A stretch of DNA of 48,784 nucleotides, taken from IMG/VR virus record IMGVR_UViG_3300031521_000101, positions 1-48,784 of that record. The stretch is one strand, 5' to 3'. The notes under the pieces are model-generated. The model saw only the letters and a list, made by a program, of their open reading frames with translations. It did not search any database and was not told the origin of the DNA. Both the position numbers and the translations under genes were made by a program. Each line of letters starts with the position of its first letter. Positions within the stretch are counted from its first letter, which is position 1. This stretch comes from a virus. Of this stretch, positions 8,045-15,181 are shown piece after piece.

Positions 8045-8257
8045 TTACTTATTTTTTAATATAGTTTTTAATTTATTCTGCAATATTATTACCATTTTAT
8101 ATGAATTATGTTTCCAACACTCATCATATGTCATCAATTTATTACATCTGGTACAGTTAGTTGTGTAATTAGTGTCTTTATTGCTCAGATCAATTTCACT
8201 ATCAATAAGCTTGATTAAATCTGGCTTATGTCCAAAAAATTTACATATTATATTCAT
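8045..8257 (-). CDS. DUF1660-like zinc-binding small protein
   Basis: 70 residues. It begins MNIICKFFGHKPDL and later has CTRCNKLM: the 'CxFFGHK...CxxC' arrangement of the phage DUF1660-type zinc-ribbon proteins. Function unknown. Overlaps the last KVGD array gene by 17 nt. Confidence 0.7.
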   Translation of the reverse strand: MNIICKFFGHKPDLIKLIDSEIDLSNKDTNYTTNCTRCNKLMTYDECWKHNSYKMVIILQNKLKTILKNK

Positions 8258-8471
8258 AATTATTTATTTTATTTAATTTATTTCTTCTTTGTTCAGATAA
8301 TAATAAAAATCTGGTTTCAGAATAAATGCAATTAAGATCATTTATTTTAATTCCTACTATCATAGAATCTGTTACAGTATAAACACAAAAATATTTCAAT
8401 TGATTTAATTTATTAAGATGATTCAAATTCTTATTATTTATACATTGAATTTTATCTCCTACTTTGAACAT
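8241..8471 (-). CDS. KVGD-family tagged protein
   Basis: 76 residues, last unit of the array. MFKVGDKIQCINNKNLNHL; the middle has YTVTDSMIVGIKI; tag LLSEQRRNKLNKINN followed by YEYNM. TAA stop. 'LLSEQRRNKL' is identical to that of the next upstream unit, so the two are close siblings. Confidence 0.8.
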   Translation of the reverse strand: MFKVGDKIQCINNKNLNHLNKLNQLKYFCVYTVTDSMIVGIKINDLNCIYSETRFLLLSEQRRNKLNKINNYEYNM

Positions 8472-8704
8472 TCCAATTGTTTTAATTTATTTCTTCTTTG
8501 TTCAGATAATAATACAAATCTATTACGGTCATAAAGAAAATCACGACAATTTATTTCAACACTATTCAGTTCTACACTTCCAACTCTAATACTATCGCAT
8601 TTAGTTACTATGTATATTTCAGTATAATTTAATGATAATGATTTATCAATATTTACCAGATTATCAATATCAATACAAACTAATTTATCTCCTACTTTGA
8701 ACAT
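8459..8704 (-). CDS. KVGD-family tagged protein
   Basis: 81 residues. MFKVGDKLVCIDIDN...YIVTKCDSIRVG; ends RFVLLSEQRRNKLKQLECSK. The stop is TAG within the next gene's start (TTCAAAGTAGGA read in another frame); overlap 13 nt. Confidence 0.8.
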   Translation of the reverse strand: MFKVGDKLVCIDIDNLVNIDKSLSLNYTEIYIVTKCDSIRVGSVELNSVEINCRDFLYDRNRFVLLSEQRRNKLKQLECSK

Positions 8705-8928
8705 TCCAATTGTTTTAATCTATCTCTTCTTTGTTCTTTTAATAATATAAATCTTTTCATCTTATAAAAAATTTTAGTATCATTATCTATACGTATTTTA
8801 ACTCCATCTAATCCTGATGCATGAAAATCAATAACAAACAATACTAAATATGAACATTTTATTTTTAAGTGTTCAGAATTAATTTTACCTGGATTTACAC
8901 AAACTACTCTATCTCCTATTTTAACCAT
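8692..8928 (-). CDS. KVGD-family tagged protein
   Basis: 78 residues. MVKIGDRVVCVNPGKINSEH; ends RFILLKEQRRDRLKQLECSK, same terminal peptide as the 8459 gene. TAG stop; 13-nt overlap. Starts on the last stop base of the preceding unit. Confidence 0.8.
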   Translation of the reverse strand: MVKIGDRVVCVNPGKINSEHLKIKCSYLVLFVIDFHASGLDGVKIRIDNDTKIFYKMKRFILLKEQRRDRLKQLECSK

Positions 8929-9146
8929 TATAATATGTTTAATTTATTAAGTTTTTGTTTTCTTATTTTTGATAATAGAACAAATCTATTAGAATTATAA
9001 AAATTATGTGTTTCAAATAACTCGGTAAAATCATCATCACTACTTTTTACAGTATAGACTTTATATTTATAGATATTAAGTAAAGGTTTCATTCTATTAA
9101 ATGGTATATCATTTATACAAACAACTCTATCTCCTACTTTGAACAT
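8928..9146 (-). CDS. KVGD-family tagged protein
   Basis: 72 residues. MFKVGDRVVCINDIPFNRM, then YKVYTVKSSDDDF; tag LSKIRKQKLNKLNIL at the very end. TAA stop; almost no overlap with the next unit, yet the tag is intact. Confidence 0.8.
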   Translation of the reverse strand: MFKVGDRVVCINDIPFNRMKPLLNIYKYKVYTVKSSDDDFTELFETHNFYNSNRFVLLSKIRKQKLNKLNIL

Positions 9147-9358
9147 TTCATTAACTGATTAAGTTTAATTCTCCTGTGAGCTTTTAATGATACAAATCTT
9201 GTCTCTGAATAAAGATATATATTATCTTCAATCAATTTAACTGAATCATTTATATTTTCCGATATAATATAAATATTATTTTTTTTTATAAATAGAATTT
9301 TATTTGGAATTATTGACTTATCATTCACACAAACAACTCTTTCTCCTACTTTGAACAT
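9134..9358 (-). CDS. KVGD-family tagged protein
   Basis: 74 residues. MFKVGERVVCVNDKSIIPN, NIYIISENI; ends RFVSLKAHRRIKLNQLMKCSK, nearly the same ending as the 9346 unit. TAG stop; 13-nt overlap. Confidence 0.8.
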   Translation of the reverse strand: MFKVGERVVCVNDKSIIPNKILFIKKNNIYIISENINDSVKLIEDNIYLYSETRFVSLKAHRRIKLNQLMKCSK

Positions 9359-9564
9359 TTCATCAACTGATTAAGTTTAACTCTTCTATAAGCTTGTAAT
9401 GACATAAATCTATTAGAGTTGTAGCATATATTAGTTTCATGTAATCTAACCAATATACCACGAATCTCTGATATTGTATAAATATTATTTATTTTTAGAC
9501 TGTTTACATATGTATTCTTAACTAAGCCATTTATACAAGCAACTTTATCTCCTACTTTGAACAT
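9346..9564 (-). CDS. KVGD-family tagged protein
   Basis: 72 residues. MFKVGDKVACINGLVKNTY, NIYTISEIRGILVRL; ends RFMSLQAYRRVKLNQLMKCSK. TAG stop; 13-nt overlap. With the 9134 unit it forms a recent duplicate pair. Confidence 0.8.
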   Translation of the reverse strand: MFKVGDKVACINGLVKNTYVNSLKINNIYTISEIRGILVRLHETNICYNSNRFMSLQAYRRVKLNQLMKCSK

Positions 9565-9797
9565 TTCTTCAATTGATTAATTTTCTGCTTTCTATATTCT
9601 TTCAATAGAATGAATCTATATGATTTATAAACAATAGGATAATCTTTATAATTTACTATTCTAATCATTTCAAATCCAATACAAGCAATATAAATTTTAT
9701 TAATTTTTAATTCTCCAACTCTGTCATTATCAACACAAACTATTTTATCACCATTATAAAATCTATCGTTTTGATTTATTGCGATATAATCATACAT
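9552..9797 (-). CDS. KVGD-family tagged protein with N-terminal extension
   Basis: 81 residues. The signature is displaced: MYDYIAINQNDRFYNGDKIVCVDN, about 14 residues further in than in its neighbours, as in the 9790 unit. Ends RFILLKEYRKQKINQLKKCSK. TAG stop; 13-nt overlap. Confidence 0.8.
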   Translation of the reverse strand: MYDYIAINQNDRFYNGDKIVCVDNDRVGELKINKIYIACIGFEMIRIVNYKDYPIVYKSYRFILLKEYRKQKINQLKKCSK

Positions 9798-10014
9798 CTT
9801 CTATTCTTATTAGTTTCTGTTTTCTATATTCTTTTAATGTGATAAATCTTTGTGGAGTATAAGACATTGAAGATATGCAATGAACTTCTGTGTTAAATCT
9901 TACTGCAATATATGTCGTACCAGTTTTTAAAACATTTCCTAATCCTGAGTTATCAACACAAACAATTCTATCACCATCTTTAAAATGTTCAATTAATTTA
10001 ATATATTCACACAT
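9790..10014 (-). CDS. KVGD-family tagged protein with N-terminal extension
   Basis: 74 residues. MCEYIKLIEHFKDGDRIVCVDN; TTYIAVRFNTEVHCI; tag LKEYRKQKLIRIEDV. TGA stop; 8-nt overlap. The short extension is shared with the 9552 unit. Confidence 0.8.
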   Translation of the reverse strand: MCEYIKLIEHFKDGDRIVCVDNSGLGNVLKTGTTYIAVRFNTEVHCISSMSYTPQRFITLKEYRKQKLIRIEDV

Positions 10015-10274
10015 TTCTCAATTTTTAACAGTTTCTTTTTTCTATTATAATCAGATAATTTCATGAACCGATAAGATGGATAATAATAACAACCATTAAT
10101 TTCAGTAAAGAATAAAAGATCAGTATAATACTGAGTTCTCTTTCTGGTGTCATTATCAAAAAATATTCTAATAGTGTATATTTTATTGAGTTTCAATTCT
10201 CCAATTGTGAGTTTATCATTTTCACTGTGACTACCATTATCAACACAAATTACCTTATCATCTACCTTTAACAT
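9993..10274 (-). CDS. KVGD-family tagged protein
   Basis: 93 residues. MLKVDDKVICVDNGSHSEND has D for the usual G. LNKIYTIRIFFDNDT is nearly shared with the 10732 unit (LNKKYSIKIFFDRNT). Tag LSDYNRKKKLLKIEKC followed by VNILN. 22-nt overlap with the next unit. Confidence 0.8.
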   Translation of the reverse strand: MLKVDDKVICVDNGSHSENDKLTIGELKLNKIYTIRIFFDNDTRKRTQYYTDLLFFTEINGCYYYPSYRFMKLSDYNRKKKLLKIEKCVNILN

Positions 10275-10738
10275 TTTTCTATTTCTAAGAGTTTATTTTT
10301 TCTATATTCAGATAATTTCATAAATCTATCAGGATAATATCTACCACCAGGCTGTTCATATAAATGTACATTTTCAACTATTTCATCATACTTATCAATA
10401 TATGGCACATAATTGGATATTGTATAAATATCTCCTTTTTTTAATGAATTAATTGTCTTGCCACTATTATCTATACATACAACTTTATCTCCAATTTTGA
10501 ATTTTTTATTGTATTCTGATAATAGCATAAATCTACTTGATGAGTAAATGCATCTATTATCAATCTCTTCGACAAATAAATAATCGTCATCATAATTAGT
10601 TTTTTTAGAATTAATTATATCATAAAACATCTTAATCGTATATGTTTTATTTAATATTAGATTTTTTATTGTATTATTATCTGTTTTAGTGTGGCTAATA
10701 ATATCAAAACAAACTACTTTATCCCCTACTTTTAACAT
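10268..10738 (-). CDS. Two-domain KVGD-family protein (fused units)
   Basis: 156 residues holding two complete units. Unit 1 runs from MLKVGDKVVCFDIISHT to about residue 78 (RFMLLSEYNKK); unit 2 starts immediately at FKIGDKVVCIDNSGK and ends RFMKLSEYRKNKLLEIEKC. The first unit's tag is cut after EYNKK and runs into the second unit's N-terminus, as expected from a deletion across a stop/start junction. Only the final tag is intact. Confidence 0.85.
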   Translation of the reverse strand: MLKVGDKVVCFDIISHTKTDNNTIKNLILNKTYTIKMFYDIINSKKTNYDDDYLFVEEIDNRCIYSSSRFMLLSEYNKKFKIGDKVVCIDNSGKTINSLKKGDIYTISNYVPYIDKYDEIVENVHLYEQPGGRYYPDRFMKLSEYRKNKLLEIEKC

Positions 10739-10995
10739 TTATCTATTTCTAAAAGTTTACGTTTTCTATATTCTTTATCAGTAATAAATCTATTTGAAGC
10801 ATAAATATATGAATGATTAATTTCATTAACTATTAAATAATCCTGATAATAAGAATATTCACAGCCAGTATTTCTATCAAAAAATATTTTAATTGAATAT
10901 TTTTTATTTAGAGATAAATGTTTTACTGTAAGTTTATCACTATTAGTATGACTAATAACATCAATACATACTATATAATCTTCTATTTTTAGCAC
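10732..10995 (-). CDS. KVGD-family tagged protein
   Basis: 87 residues. MLKIEDYIVCIDVISHTNSD lacks the canonical GDK. Close to unit 1 of the 10268 protein (CFDIISHTKTD) and to the 9993 unit. Tag DKEYRKRKLLEIDKC. 7-nt overlap with the next unit. Confidence 0.8.
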   Translation of the reverse strand: MLKIEDYIVCIDVISHTNSDKLTVKHLSLNKKYSIKIFFDRNTGCEYSYYQDYLIVNEINHSYIYASNRFITDKEYRKRKLLEIDKC

Positions 10996-11222
10996 AGTTT
11001 TAATTTATTAAGTTTAAGTGTTCTATACTCAGATAATTTAACAAATTGAGTAGGACGCCAGTTTATTTCGCTATCATAAACATATACATTACCTAATGAA
11101 AGTTTAACTGATTCATAATAAACATCTCTTATAATATAATTAGTATATTTTTTTAATGCATAACGATTTTCATAATAACCTTCATCAGTTATACACACTA
11201 CTTTATTTCCTGATTTTAACAT
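10989..11222 (-). CDS. KVGD-family tagged protein
   Basis: 77 residues. MLKSGNKVVCITDEGYYENR, TNYIIRDVYYESVKL, FVKLSEYRTLKLNKLKLC (the tag has T-L in place of K-x). 7-nt overlap with the next unit. Confidence 0.8.
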   Translation of the reverse strand: MLKSGNKVVCITDEGYYENRYALKKYTNYIIRDVYYESVKLSLGNVYVYDSEINWRPTQFVKLSEYRTLKLNKLKLC

Positions 11223-11466
11223 TTTTTATAATATTAAGTTTTTCTAATCTCACTTTTTTTATATAGTCAGGAATAGATAAAAATTTATATGACTCCTGAT
11301 TATATGCAACACCAACAAGTTTAAAATATTCAAGATCTTCATATAGATATACACTCTGATGAATATCTAATATTTCATATTCTTTTCCAATAATTAATTG
11401 ATCACAAATTATTCTGTCACTATCAAATGTTTTAATACAGACTACTTTATCTCCTATATTTAACAT
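11203..11466 (-). CDS. KVGD-family tagged protein
   Basis: 87 residues. MLNIGDKVVCIKTFDSDR; KEYEILDIHQSVYLYEDL; the tag IPDYIKKVRLEKLNI is degenerate and followed by a basic tail, IKNVKIRK. 20-nt overlap with the next unit. Confidence 0.8.
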   Translation of the reverse strand: MLNIGDKVVCIKTFDSDRIICDQLIIGKEYEILDIHQSVYLYEDLEYFKLVGVAYNQESYKFLSIPDYIKKVRLEKLNIIKNVKIRK

Positions 11467-11690
11467 TCAGATAATTTTATAAGTTTTTTCTTTCTTAATT
11501 CACTCATTGACATAAAATGTCCATCTGAGAATGAGTAATTTGGTAATTCTTCTAAACTTATATCATAAGGATTCATGATAGTATATATTTTACCCTTTTT
11601 TAATAATTGTGTTCTAACATGATATCCATATAAATAATCATATTTATAATCATCTAGCAAACATAATACTTTCTCGCCTGTTTTAAACAT
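11460..11690 (-). CDS. KVGD-family tagged protein (first unit of the array)
   Basis: 76 residues. MFKTGEKVLCLLDDYKYDY, GKIYTIMNPYDISLEEL, FMSMSELRKKKLIKLSEC. Transcribed first within the array; the upstream gene at 11703 ends 12 nt before it. Confidence 0.8.
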   Translation of the reverse strand: MFKTGEKVLCLLDDYKYDYLYGYHVRTQLLKKGKIYTIMNPYDISLEELPNYSFSDGHFMSMSELRKKKLIKLSEC

Positions 11691-11702
11691 CTGTTGTTAG
11701 AT

Positions 11703-11873
11703 TTAAAATCTAGGATCATCCGGATTTAATAGATGACTAATATTTTTGTTCCACCACTCTACAAACCTTTTATTTTTTATTTTTTCAATATAATTTGAAA
11801 TAACAAATATTGAAATAACACCAATCAATGATGCAATCCAAATACCTAGCAATATTAATAAATATGTATTCAT
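11703..11873 (-). CDS. Small single-TM protein, 56 aa
   Basis: ATG at 11873-11871, TAA at 11705-11703. Residues 3-27 are hydrophobic (YLLILLGIWIASLIGVIS), followed by a basic segment and WWNKNISHLLNPDDPRF. Likely an inner-membrane protein with a short cytoplasmic tail. No tag. Confidence 0.75.
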   Translation of the reverse strand: MNTYLLILLGIWIASLIGVISIFVISNYIEKIKNKRFVEWWNKNISHLLNPDDPRF

Positions 11874-11875
11874 GA

Positions 11876-12106
11876 TTATTTTTGTTTAGATTTTTCTTTT
11901 TTTCTTAATTCATCCCAAGTATTAACTAACTCATTAACAAGTTCCTTATCTCCTGGACAATAAGAAACAAAAGTCTTTTTCACACAAGCTTCTACTTTCA
12001 TTAATTTTTCGAAGTCATTATCACACAAATCAAATAATAGTTTAGTTTGATTCAAACTTCTATTACTAACACAGCTTAACATTACTAATAATTCATCGTT
12101 ATTCAT
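11876..12106 (-). CDS. Hypothetical protein, 76 aa
   Basis: Helical and charged with four cysteines (MLSCVSNRS, LCDN, EACVKK, YCPGD) and a lysine-rich end, LRKKEKSKQK. That ending lacks the KLxKL pattern, so I do not call it tagged. 1-nt gap to the 12108 gene. Confidence 0.75.
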   Translation of the reverse strand: MNNDELLVMLSCVSNRSLNQTKLLFDLCDNDFEKLMKVEACVKKTFVSYCPGDKELVNELVNTWDELRKKEKSKQK

Positions 12107-12107
12107 A

Positions 12108-12305
12108 TTATTTCTTATTTATGGTTTCTAATTTTTTCTTTCTAACATATGATTCAATTACTCTAATATCAATATTATCAAGTTTTTCTTCATCAGTTTC
12201 TTCAATATCTCTGATATTTACGTAATCATAAGGATTTCTTTTATTTTTATATTCATTAATTAAAGCATCAAAATTCAAATTCAAGTCATCTTCTAAATTA
12301 TACAT
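12108..12305 (-). CDS. Tagged small acidic protein
   Basis: 65 residues. Acidic N-terminal half, then EEKLDNIDIRVIESYVRKKKLETINKK. The 'KLDxIDxxVIExYVRxKKL' block is shared with the 12307 and 12493 genes and with the plus-strand gene at 117, showing that the family occurs on both strands. Confidence 0.78.
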   Translation of the reverse strand: MYNLEDDLNLNFDALINEYKNKRNPYDYVNIRDIEETDEEKLDNIDIRVIESYVRKKKLETINKK

Positions 12306-12306
12306 A

Positions 12307-12489
12307 TTATTTCTTATTTATGTTTTTTAATTTTTTATTCCTGACATATCTTTCTATTATACTAAAATCAATTTTATCAAGCTTATCCTCAATTGATTCT
12401 TCATATTTAATAGTTTTTTTATATGCCTTTTTACCATAAAATATATTATCACATGAATGAATAAATGAATCTGAAGGAAAATTATTCAT
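12307..12489 (-). CDS. Tagged small protein
   Basis: 60 residues. MNNFPSDSFIHSCDNIFYG, then EDKLDKIDFSIIERYVRNKKLKNINKK. Its ATG lies in frame with, and two codons after, the TAG stop of the 12493 gene, so amber readthrough there would fuse the two proteins. Confidence 0.77.
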   Translation of the reverse strand: MNNFPSDSFIHSCDNIFYGKKAYKKTIKYEESIEDKLDKIDFSIIERYVRNKKLKNINKK

Positions 12490-12492
12490 AAA

Positions 12493-12669
12493 CTATTTTG
12501 ATTTTTTAATATTATTTAATTTTTTCTCTCTTATGTAAGATTCTATAACTTTATCATCAATACTATCAAGTTTTTCTCTATCAGTATTAATTTTAGTAAT
12601 AGTACTATTACTATTACTATCATATGTGATATTTTGTCCTGTTTCAGAATCAACAATATTGTATATCAT
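12493..12669 (-). CDS. Tagged small protein ending in TAG
   Basis: 58 residues, ATG at 12669. MIYNIVDSETGQNITY, a Ser/Asn run, then EKLDSIDDKVIESYIREKKLNNIKKSK and TAG (12495-12493). The triplet order TAG-TTT-ATG keeps the downstream gene in frame. Member of the 12108-12669 tandem triplet. Confidence 0.75.
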   Translation of the reverse strand: MIYNIVDSETGQNITYDSNSNSTITKINTDREKLDSIDDKVIESYIREKKLNNIKKSK

Positions 12670-12673
12670 AATA

Positions 12674-13324
12674 TTATTTCATATTAGGTCTGAAAGACGT
12701 TTTTTTGTCAAATCCTTTTGATTCTATTTTTTGAACATTAGTCATAGTATCTACATGTTCCTCTGCAATTGTTCGTTGATATGAAATCCAATCAGATATC
12801 ATTTTATATACTTCTTCAGGTGAAATAAACGAATTAAGATTTAAATCTTTTAAAATACAATTTTTATGTATGTTTTTATCTGACTCATCGTTTTTTATTG
12901 AAAGTATTGGACAATTATATTTATCATTCATTTTTAATGTATCTTTTATGATAAACAAATTAAATGATTCACAATGATACCTGGAAGATTTAACTTTAAT
13001 AGAAACCTTATCTTTTGGTTTTTCTGTACTATTCATATGATATCTGTAATACCAACTTGAGTGCTTTTCTACAATAGCAAATTGTTTTAATTCTTCACCA
13101 TAATATATTTTATCACCATTATAGTATGCTTCAATATAAAACCCTCCAATATATAATCTGAGCTTACCTTCTTCAATATCACCATCAGGAAATGCCTTAC
13201 TAGGAGGAAAATTTCTAAATATTGGCATAGAAAAATCTAACCGATCCAAAACTATTAATGGATCTACTCCATAAATACCTGTTAGGAAGTCATAATAATC
13301 TTTAAATTTTGATATAATTTTCAA
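12674..13324 (-). CDS. Conserved phage-type hypothetical protein, 216 aa
   Basis: MKIISKFKDYYDFLTGIYGVD at the N-terminus and GFDKKTSFRPNMK at the C-terminus match a family I have seen in many large phages, with no known function. It has cysteine and aromatic residues but no obvious catalytic motif and no membrane segment. No tag. Confidence 0.82.
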   Translation of the reverse strand: MKIISKFKDYYDFLTGIYGVDPLIVLDRLDFSMPIFRNFPPSKAFPDGDIEEGKLRLYIGGFYIEAYYNGDKIYYGEELKQFAIVEKHSSWYYRYHMNSTEKPKDKVSIKVKSSRYHCESFNLFIIKDTLKMNDKYNCPILSIKNDESDKNIHKNCILKDLNLNSFISPEEVYKMISDWISYQRTIAEEHVDTMTNVQKIESKGFDKKTSFRPNMK

Positions 13325-13341
13325 AATATTAGTGTTTTTGT

Positions 13342-13521
13342 TTATCCTTTACTAAAAGATGTGATGATACCATTATCAACTTCTAAGTTTAATCTTTCAG
13401 GAATATAATCACAAGTGATTATATAATCAATAGAATTTTTTCTAACAACTCTATAATCTATATGATTTTCCTTTAATATTATTATTCCTTCTTCTTCTGT
13501 TTTACCTATAATTTTATTCAT
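13342..13521 (-). CDS. Peptidase inhibitor I78-like small protein
   Basis: 59 residues, ATG at 13521. GKTEEEGIIILKENHIDYRVV, then DYIPERLNLEVDNGIITSFS: the 'TxDYxPxRLNxxxDxxGxI' ending is the hallmark of the I78 (potato inhibitor I-like) fold that inhibits serine peptidases such as elastase. There is no signal peptide, so it would act inside the cell, possibly on a host protease. No tag. Assigned from the motif alone. Confidence 0.62.
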   Translation of the reverse strand: MNKIIGKTEEEGIIILKENHIDYRVVRKNSIDYIITCDYIPERLNLEVDNGIITSFSKG

Positions 13522-13663
13522 ATTCTATATACTTTATCATAAATTTTTTACCACCAACTTTTGTCTTGAAATATAATCTACTATCAATCATTCTTAAATC
13601 TTTTGCATCATCAGGTAATTTACTTTTTAATTCCTCACTGATATTCAACACTTTTTCAATCAT
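13514..13663 (-). CDS. Small hypothetical protein, 49 aa
   Basis: ATG at 13663, TAA at 13516-13514, overlapping the I78-like gene by 8 nt. MIEKVLNISEELKSKLPDDA, then LYFKTKVGGKKFMIKYIEYE: a short helix followed by two strands. Not recognised. Confidence 0.68.
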   Translation of the reverse strand: MIEKVLNISEELKSKLPDDAKDLRMIDSRLYFKTKVGGKKFMIKYIEYE

Positions 13664-13668
13664 CTACA

Positions 13669-14061
13669 TTAATTATTTTTAATTCTTAATACATATTCTT
13701 CAATATGTTTAATTTCAAAATTCTCAAAAACTTCTTCTTCTTTTGTTATATTATTATTAGAATTATTATTCAATTTTAATAATTTAATTTTTCTTAAATA
13801 ATTTTCAACAAAAGTCAAATCATAACCTAATATTTTCATAGTGAATTTAATCTCATTAATATAATCATCAATCATTAAAGGAAAAACTTCAATGTCTCTA
13901 ACATAATCTTCAATATCAACACCCCAATATGAAAATTTTATTTTTATAATATCTTCACTGATACCAAGTATAATAGCCTTTCTTTTAGATTTTCCTAAAT
14001 ACTCAATCCAAACTTTTTGACCAATTACATATTTAATATCATTATTTAATGATTCAGTCAT
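13669..14061 (-). CDS. Hypothetical protein with internal tag
   Basis: 130 residues. The N-terminal YVIGQKVWIEYLGKSKRKAII resembles an SH3/KOW-like barrel distantly related to KVGD proteins. The tag sits internally, FVENYLRKIKLLKL at about residues 80-93, followed by an Asn run and a second decayed copy, IKHIEEYVLRIKNN, at the end. This suggests a read-into or fused second unit. Confidence 0.75.
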   Translation of the reverse strand: MTESLNNDIKYVIGQKVWIEYLGKSKRKAIILGISEDIIKIKFSYWGVDIEDYVRDIEVFPLMIDDYINEIKFTMKILGYDLTFVENYLRKIKLLKLNNNSNNNITKEEEVFENFEIKHIEEYVLRIKNN

Positions 14062-14070
14062 TATTTATTA

Positions 14071-14430
14071 TTACCAATCAATATCATTACTTGACACAAA
14101 ATCTTTAATTTCTTGATTTCTATATTTAGAAATAATTTCTTGCCATGTTGGTCTAACTTTCCAAATACCAAGTATATCCACACAATCAACCCATTCATAG
14201 TGACTTTTAAAATCTGATACTTCTTCTCTATTATCATTAATCCATTCAACATAATTAAATGATAACGCCATATCTGCAACAAAGCAACCAAGATAAATAG
14301 AGAATATAGGTTTTGTAACTTTAAACATATCTTCACTTAGTGAATTTTTATCTTTATATTCTTGAAATAGAATATAATCTCCAAACTGTAATTTGTCACA
14401 GTTATCAGAGAATTTATTTAATTTTCTCAT
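14071..14430 (-). CDS. Hypothetical protein, 119 aa
   Basis: Unrecognised, though KVRPTWQEIISKYRNQEIKDF near the C-terminus looks like small phage proteins with a 'WxD...W..I..KYR' end. Two tryptophan-rich blocks; no tag. A minus-strand frame at 14061-14336 is a shadow of this gene. Confidence 0.75.
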   Translation of the reverse strand: MRKLNKFSDNCDKLQFGDYILFQEYKDKNSLSEDMFKVTKPIFSIYLGCFVADMALSFNYVEWINDNREEVSDFKSHYEWVDCVDILGIWKVRPTWQEIISKYRNQEIKDFVSSNDIDW

Positions 14431-14444
14431 AATTTTAATTTTTA

Positions 14445-14624
14445 TTATTCATATCTACGTTTACCAGCACCAATTCCTAAAAATAATCCATCAGCACAGA
14501 ACAATAATACTATAAATACTGGATCAGTTAATCCTATGGATTTATTTAAAATGAATAGAATAACTAGCAGAAAAGACAAAAATGCAGATGCTGCAAAATA
14601 ATAAGAAGAATTTATTTTTTTCAT
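14445..14624 (-). CDS. Two-TM small protein (cassette copy 1)
   Basis: 59 residues, ATG at 14624. Two hydrophobic helices (about 7-27 and 33-54) joined by a short loop; LLFCADGLFLGIGAG matches the second helix of its paralogues (LICSGGACLCIALG). One of five tandem paralogues at 14445-15378. Probably inner membrane; unknown role. Confidence 0.75.
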   Translation of the reverse strand: MKKINSSYYFAASAFLSFLLVILFILNKSIGLTDPVFIVLLFCADGLFLGIGAGKRRYE

Positions 14625-14629
14625 GATTT

Positions 14630-14812
14630 TTATTTATCTATAATTTTTCCAAGAGCAATACATAAACAAGCGCCACCAGAACAAATCAAAAATGATAATA
14701 TGATAATTTTAAAATAACTAACAGGAGTGTTTTCATTAAGATTTATTCCAAATAACACAAAAAGAATCAAAAAAACCAAACACATTATAAAGTAAATAAT
14801 AGATTTTTTCAT
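14630..14812 (-). CDS. Two-TM small protein (cassette copy 2)
   Basis: 60 residues. MKKSIIYFIMCLVFLILF, a loop with NLNENTPVSY, then FLICSGGACLCIALGKIIDK. The N-terminal nine residues are shared with copy 3. The conserved CSG/CxG in helix 2 marks the family. Confidence 0.77.
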   Translation of the reverse strand: MKKSIIYFIMCLVFLILFVLFGINLNENTPVSYFKIIILSFLICSGGACLCIALGKIIDK

Positions 14813-14822
14813 TATTTAATTT

Positions 14823-14996
14823 TCATTTATTTATTAAATTTCCAATTGCAAATCCTAAACATACACCAGAAGCACAAATTAATAATGACGACATAACAGT
14901 ATGAAAAACACTGAATGATGTATTCAAATTGATATTTATAACAAATAGAGCAAAAAACGCCAAACACATCATAAAGTAAATAATAGATTTTTTCAT
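14823..14996 (-). CDS. Two-TM small protein (cassette copy 3)
   Basis: 57 residues, ATG at 14996. MKKSIIYFMMCLAFFALF, INLNTSFSVFH, LLICASGVCLGFAIGNLINK. Closest relative is copy 2. Overlaps copy 4 by 4 nt. Confidence 0.75.
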   Translation of the reverse strand: MKKSIIYFMMCLAFFALFVININLNTSFSVFHTVMSSLLICASGVCLGFAIGNLINK

Positions 14997-15181
14997 GATT
15001 TTAATTTTTTAATTATTATATAAAGTCCAAATCCTAAGAAAGTCCCAGATGAACAAATCAATGTTGCATCTAATATAATATGAAAAGGGCTAATTAACAT
15101 ATTTATGTTGATATCTAAAAGTACTAAAAAAGAAAGTACTAAAGAATAAATACAAAATAAAATTCCATTATAATTTTTCAT
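14993..15181 (-). CDS. Two-TM small protein (cassette copy 4)
   Basis: 62 residues. MKNYNGILFCIYSLVLSFLV, DININMLISPFH, LICSSGTFLGFGLYIIIKKLKS. It keeps the CSSG of helix 2 and has a basic C-terminus. TGA stop. Confidence 0.76.
   Translation of the reverse strand: MKNYNGILFCIYSLVLSFLVLLDININMLISPFHIILDATLICSSGTFLGFGLYIIIKKLKS

Larger units (their letters stand above)
8241..11690 (-). repeat. Tandem array of 14 KVGD-family genes (15 domains)
   Basis: Every unit has the layout M(F/L)K(V/I)GDKVVCI..., a YTI/YII segment, a final RF(M/I/V)xLxEYRKxKLxKL. Units are 200-290 nt and most overlap by 7-22 nt, so that the codons for the tag of one gene also contain the start of the next. The repeat is of protein families rather than near-identical DNA: neighbours differ widely in their middle sections while keeping the two ends. 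Confidence 0.85.

Noticed and set aside
8241-11690. Diversity-generating retroelement as the source of variation
   Set aside because: No reverse transcriptase or template/variable repeat pair with A-directed changes was seen in the window.
14061-14336. 91-codon minus-strand frame overlapping the 14071 gene
   Set aside because: Alternate frame of the 14071-14430 gene, low complexity.
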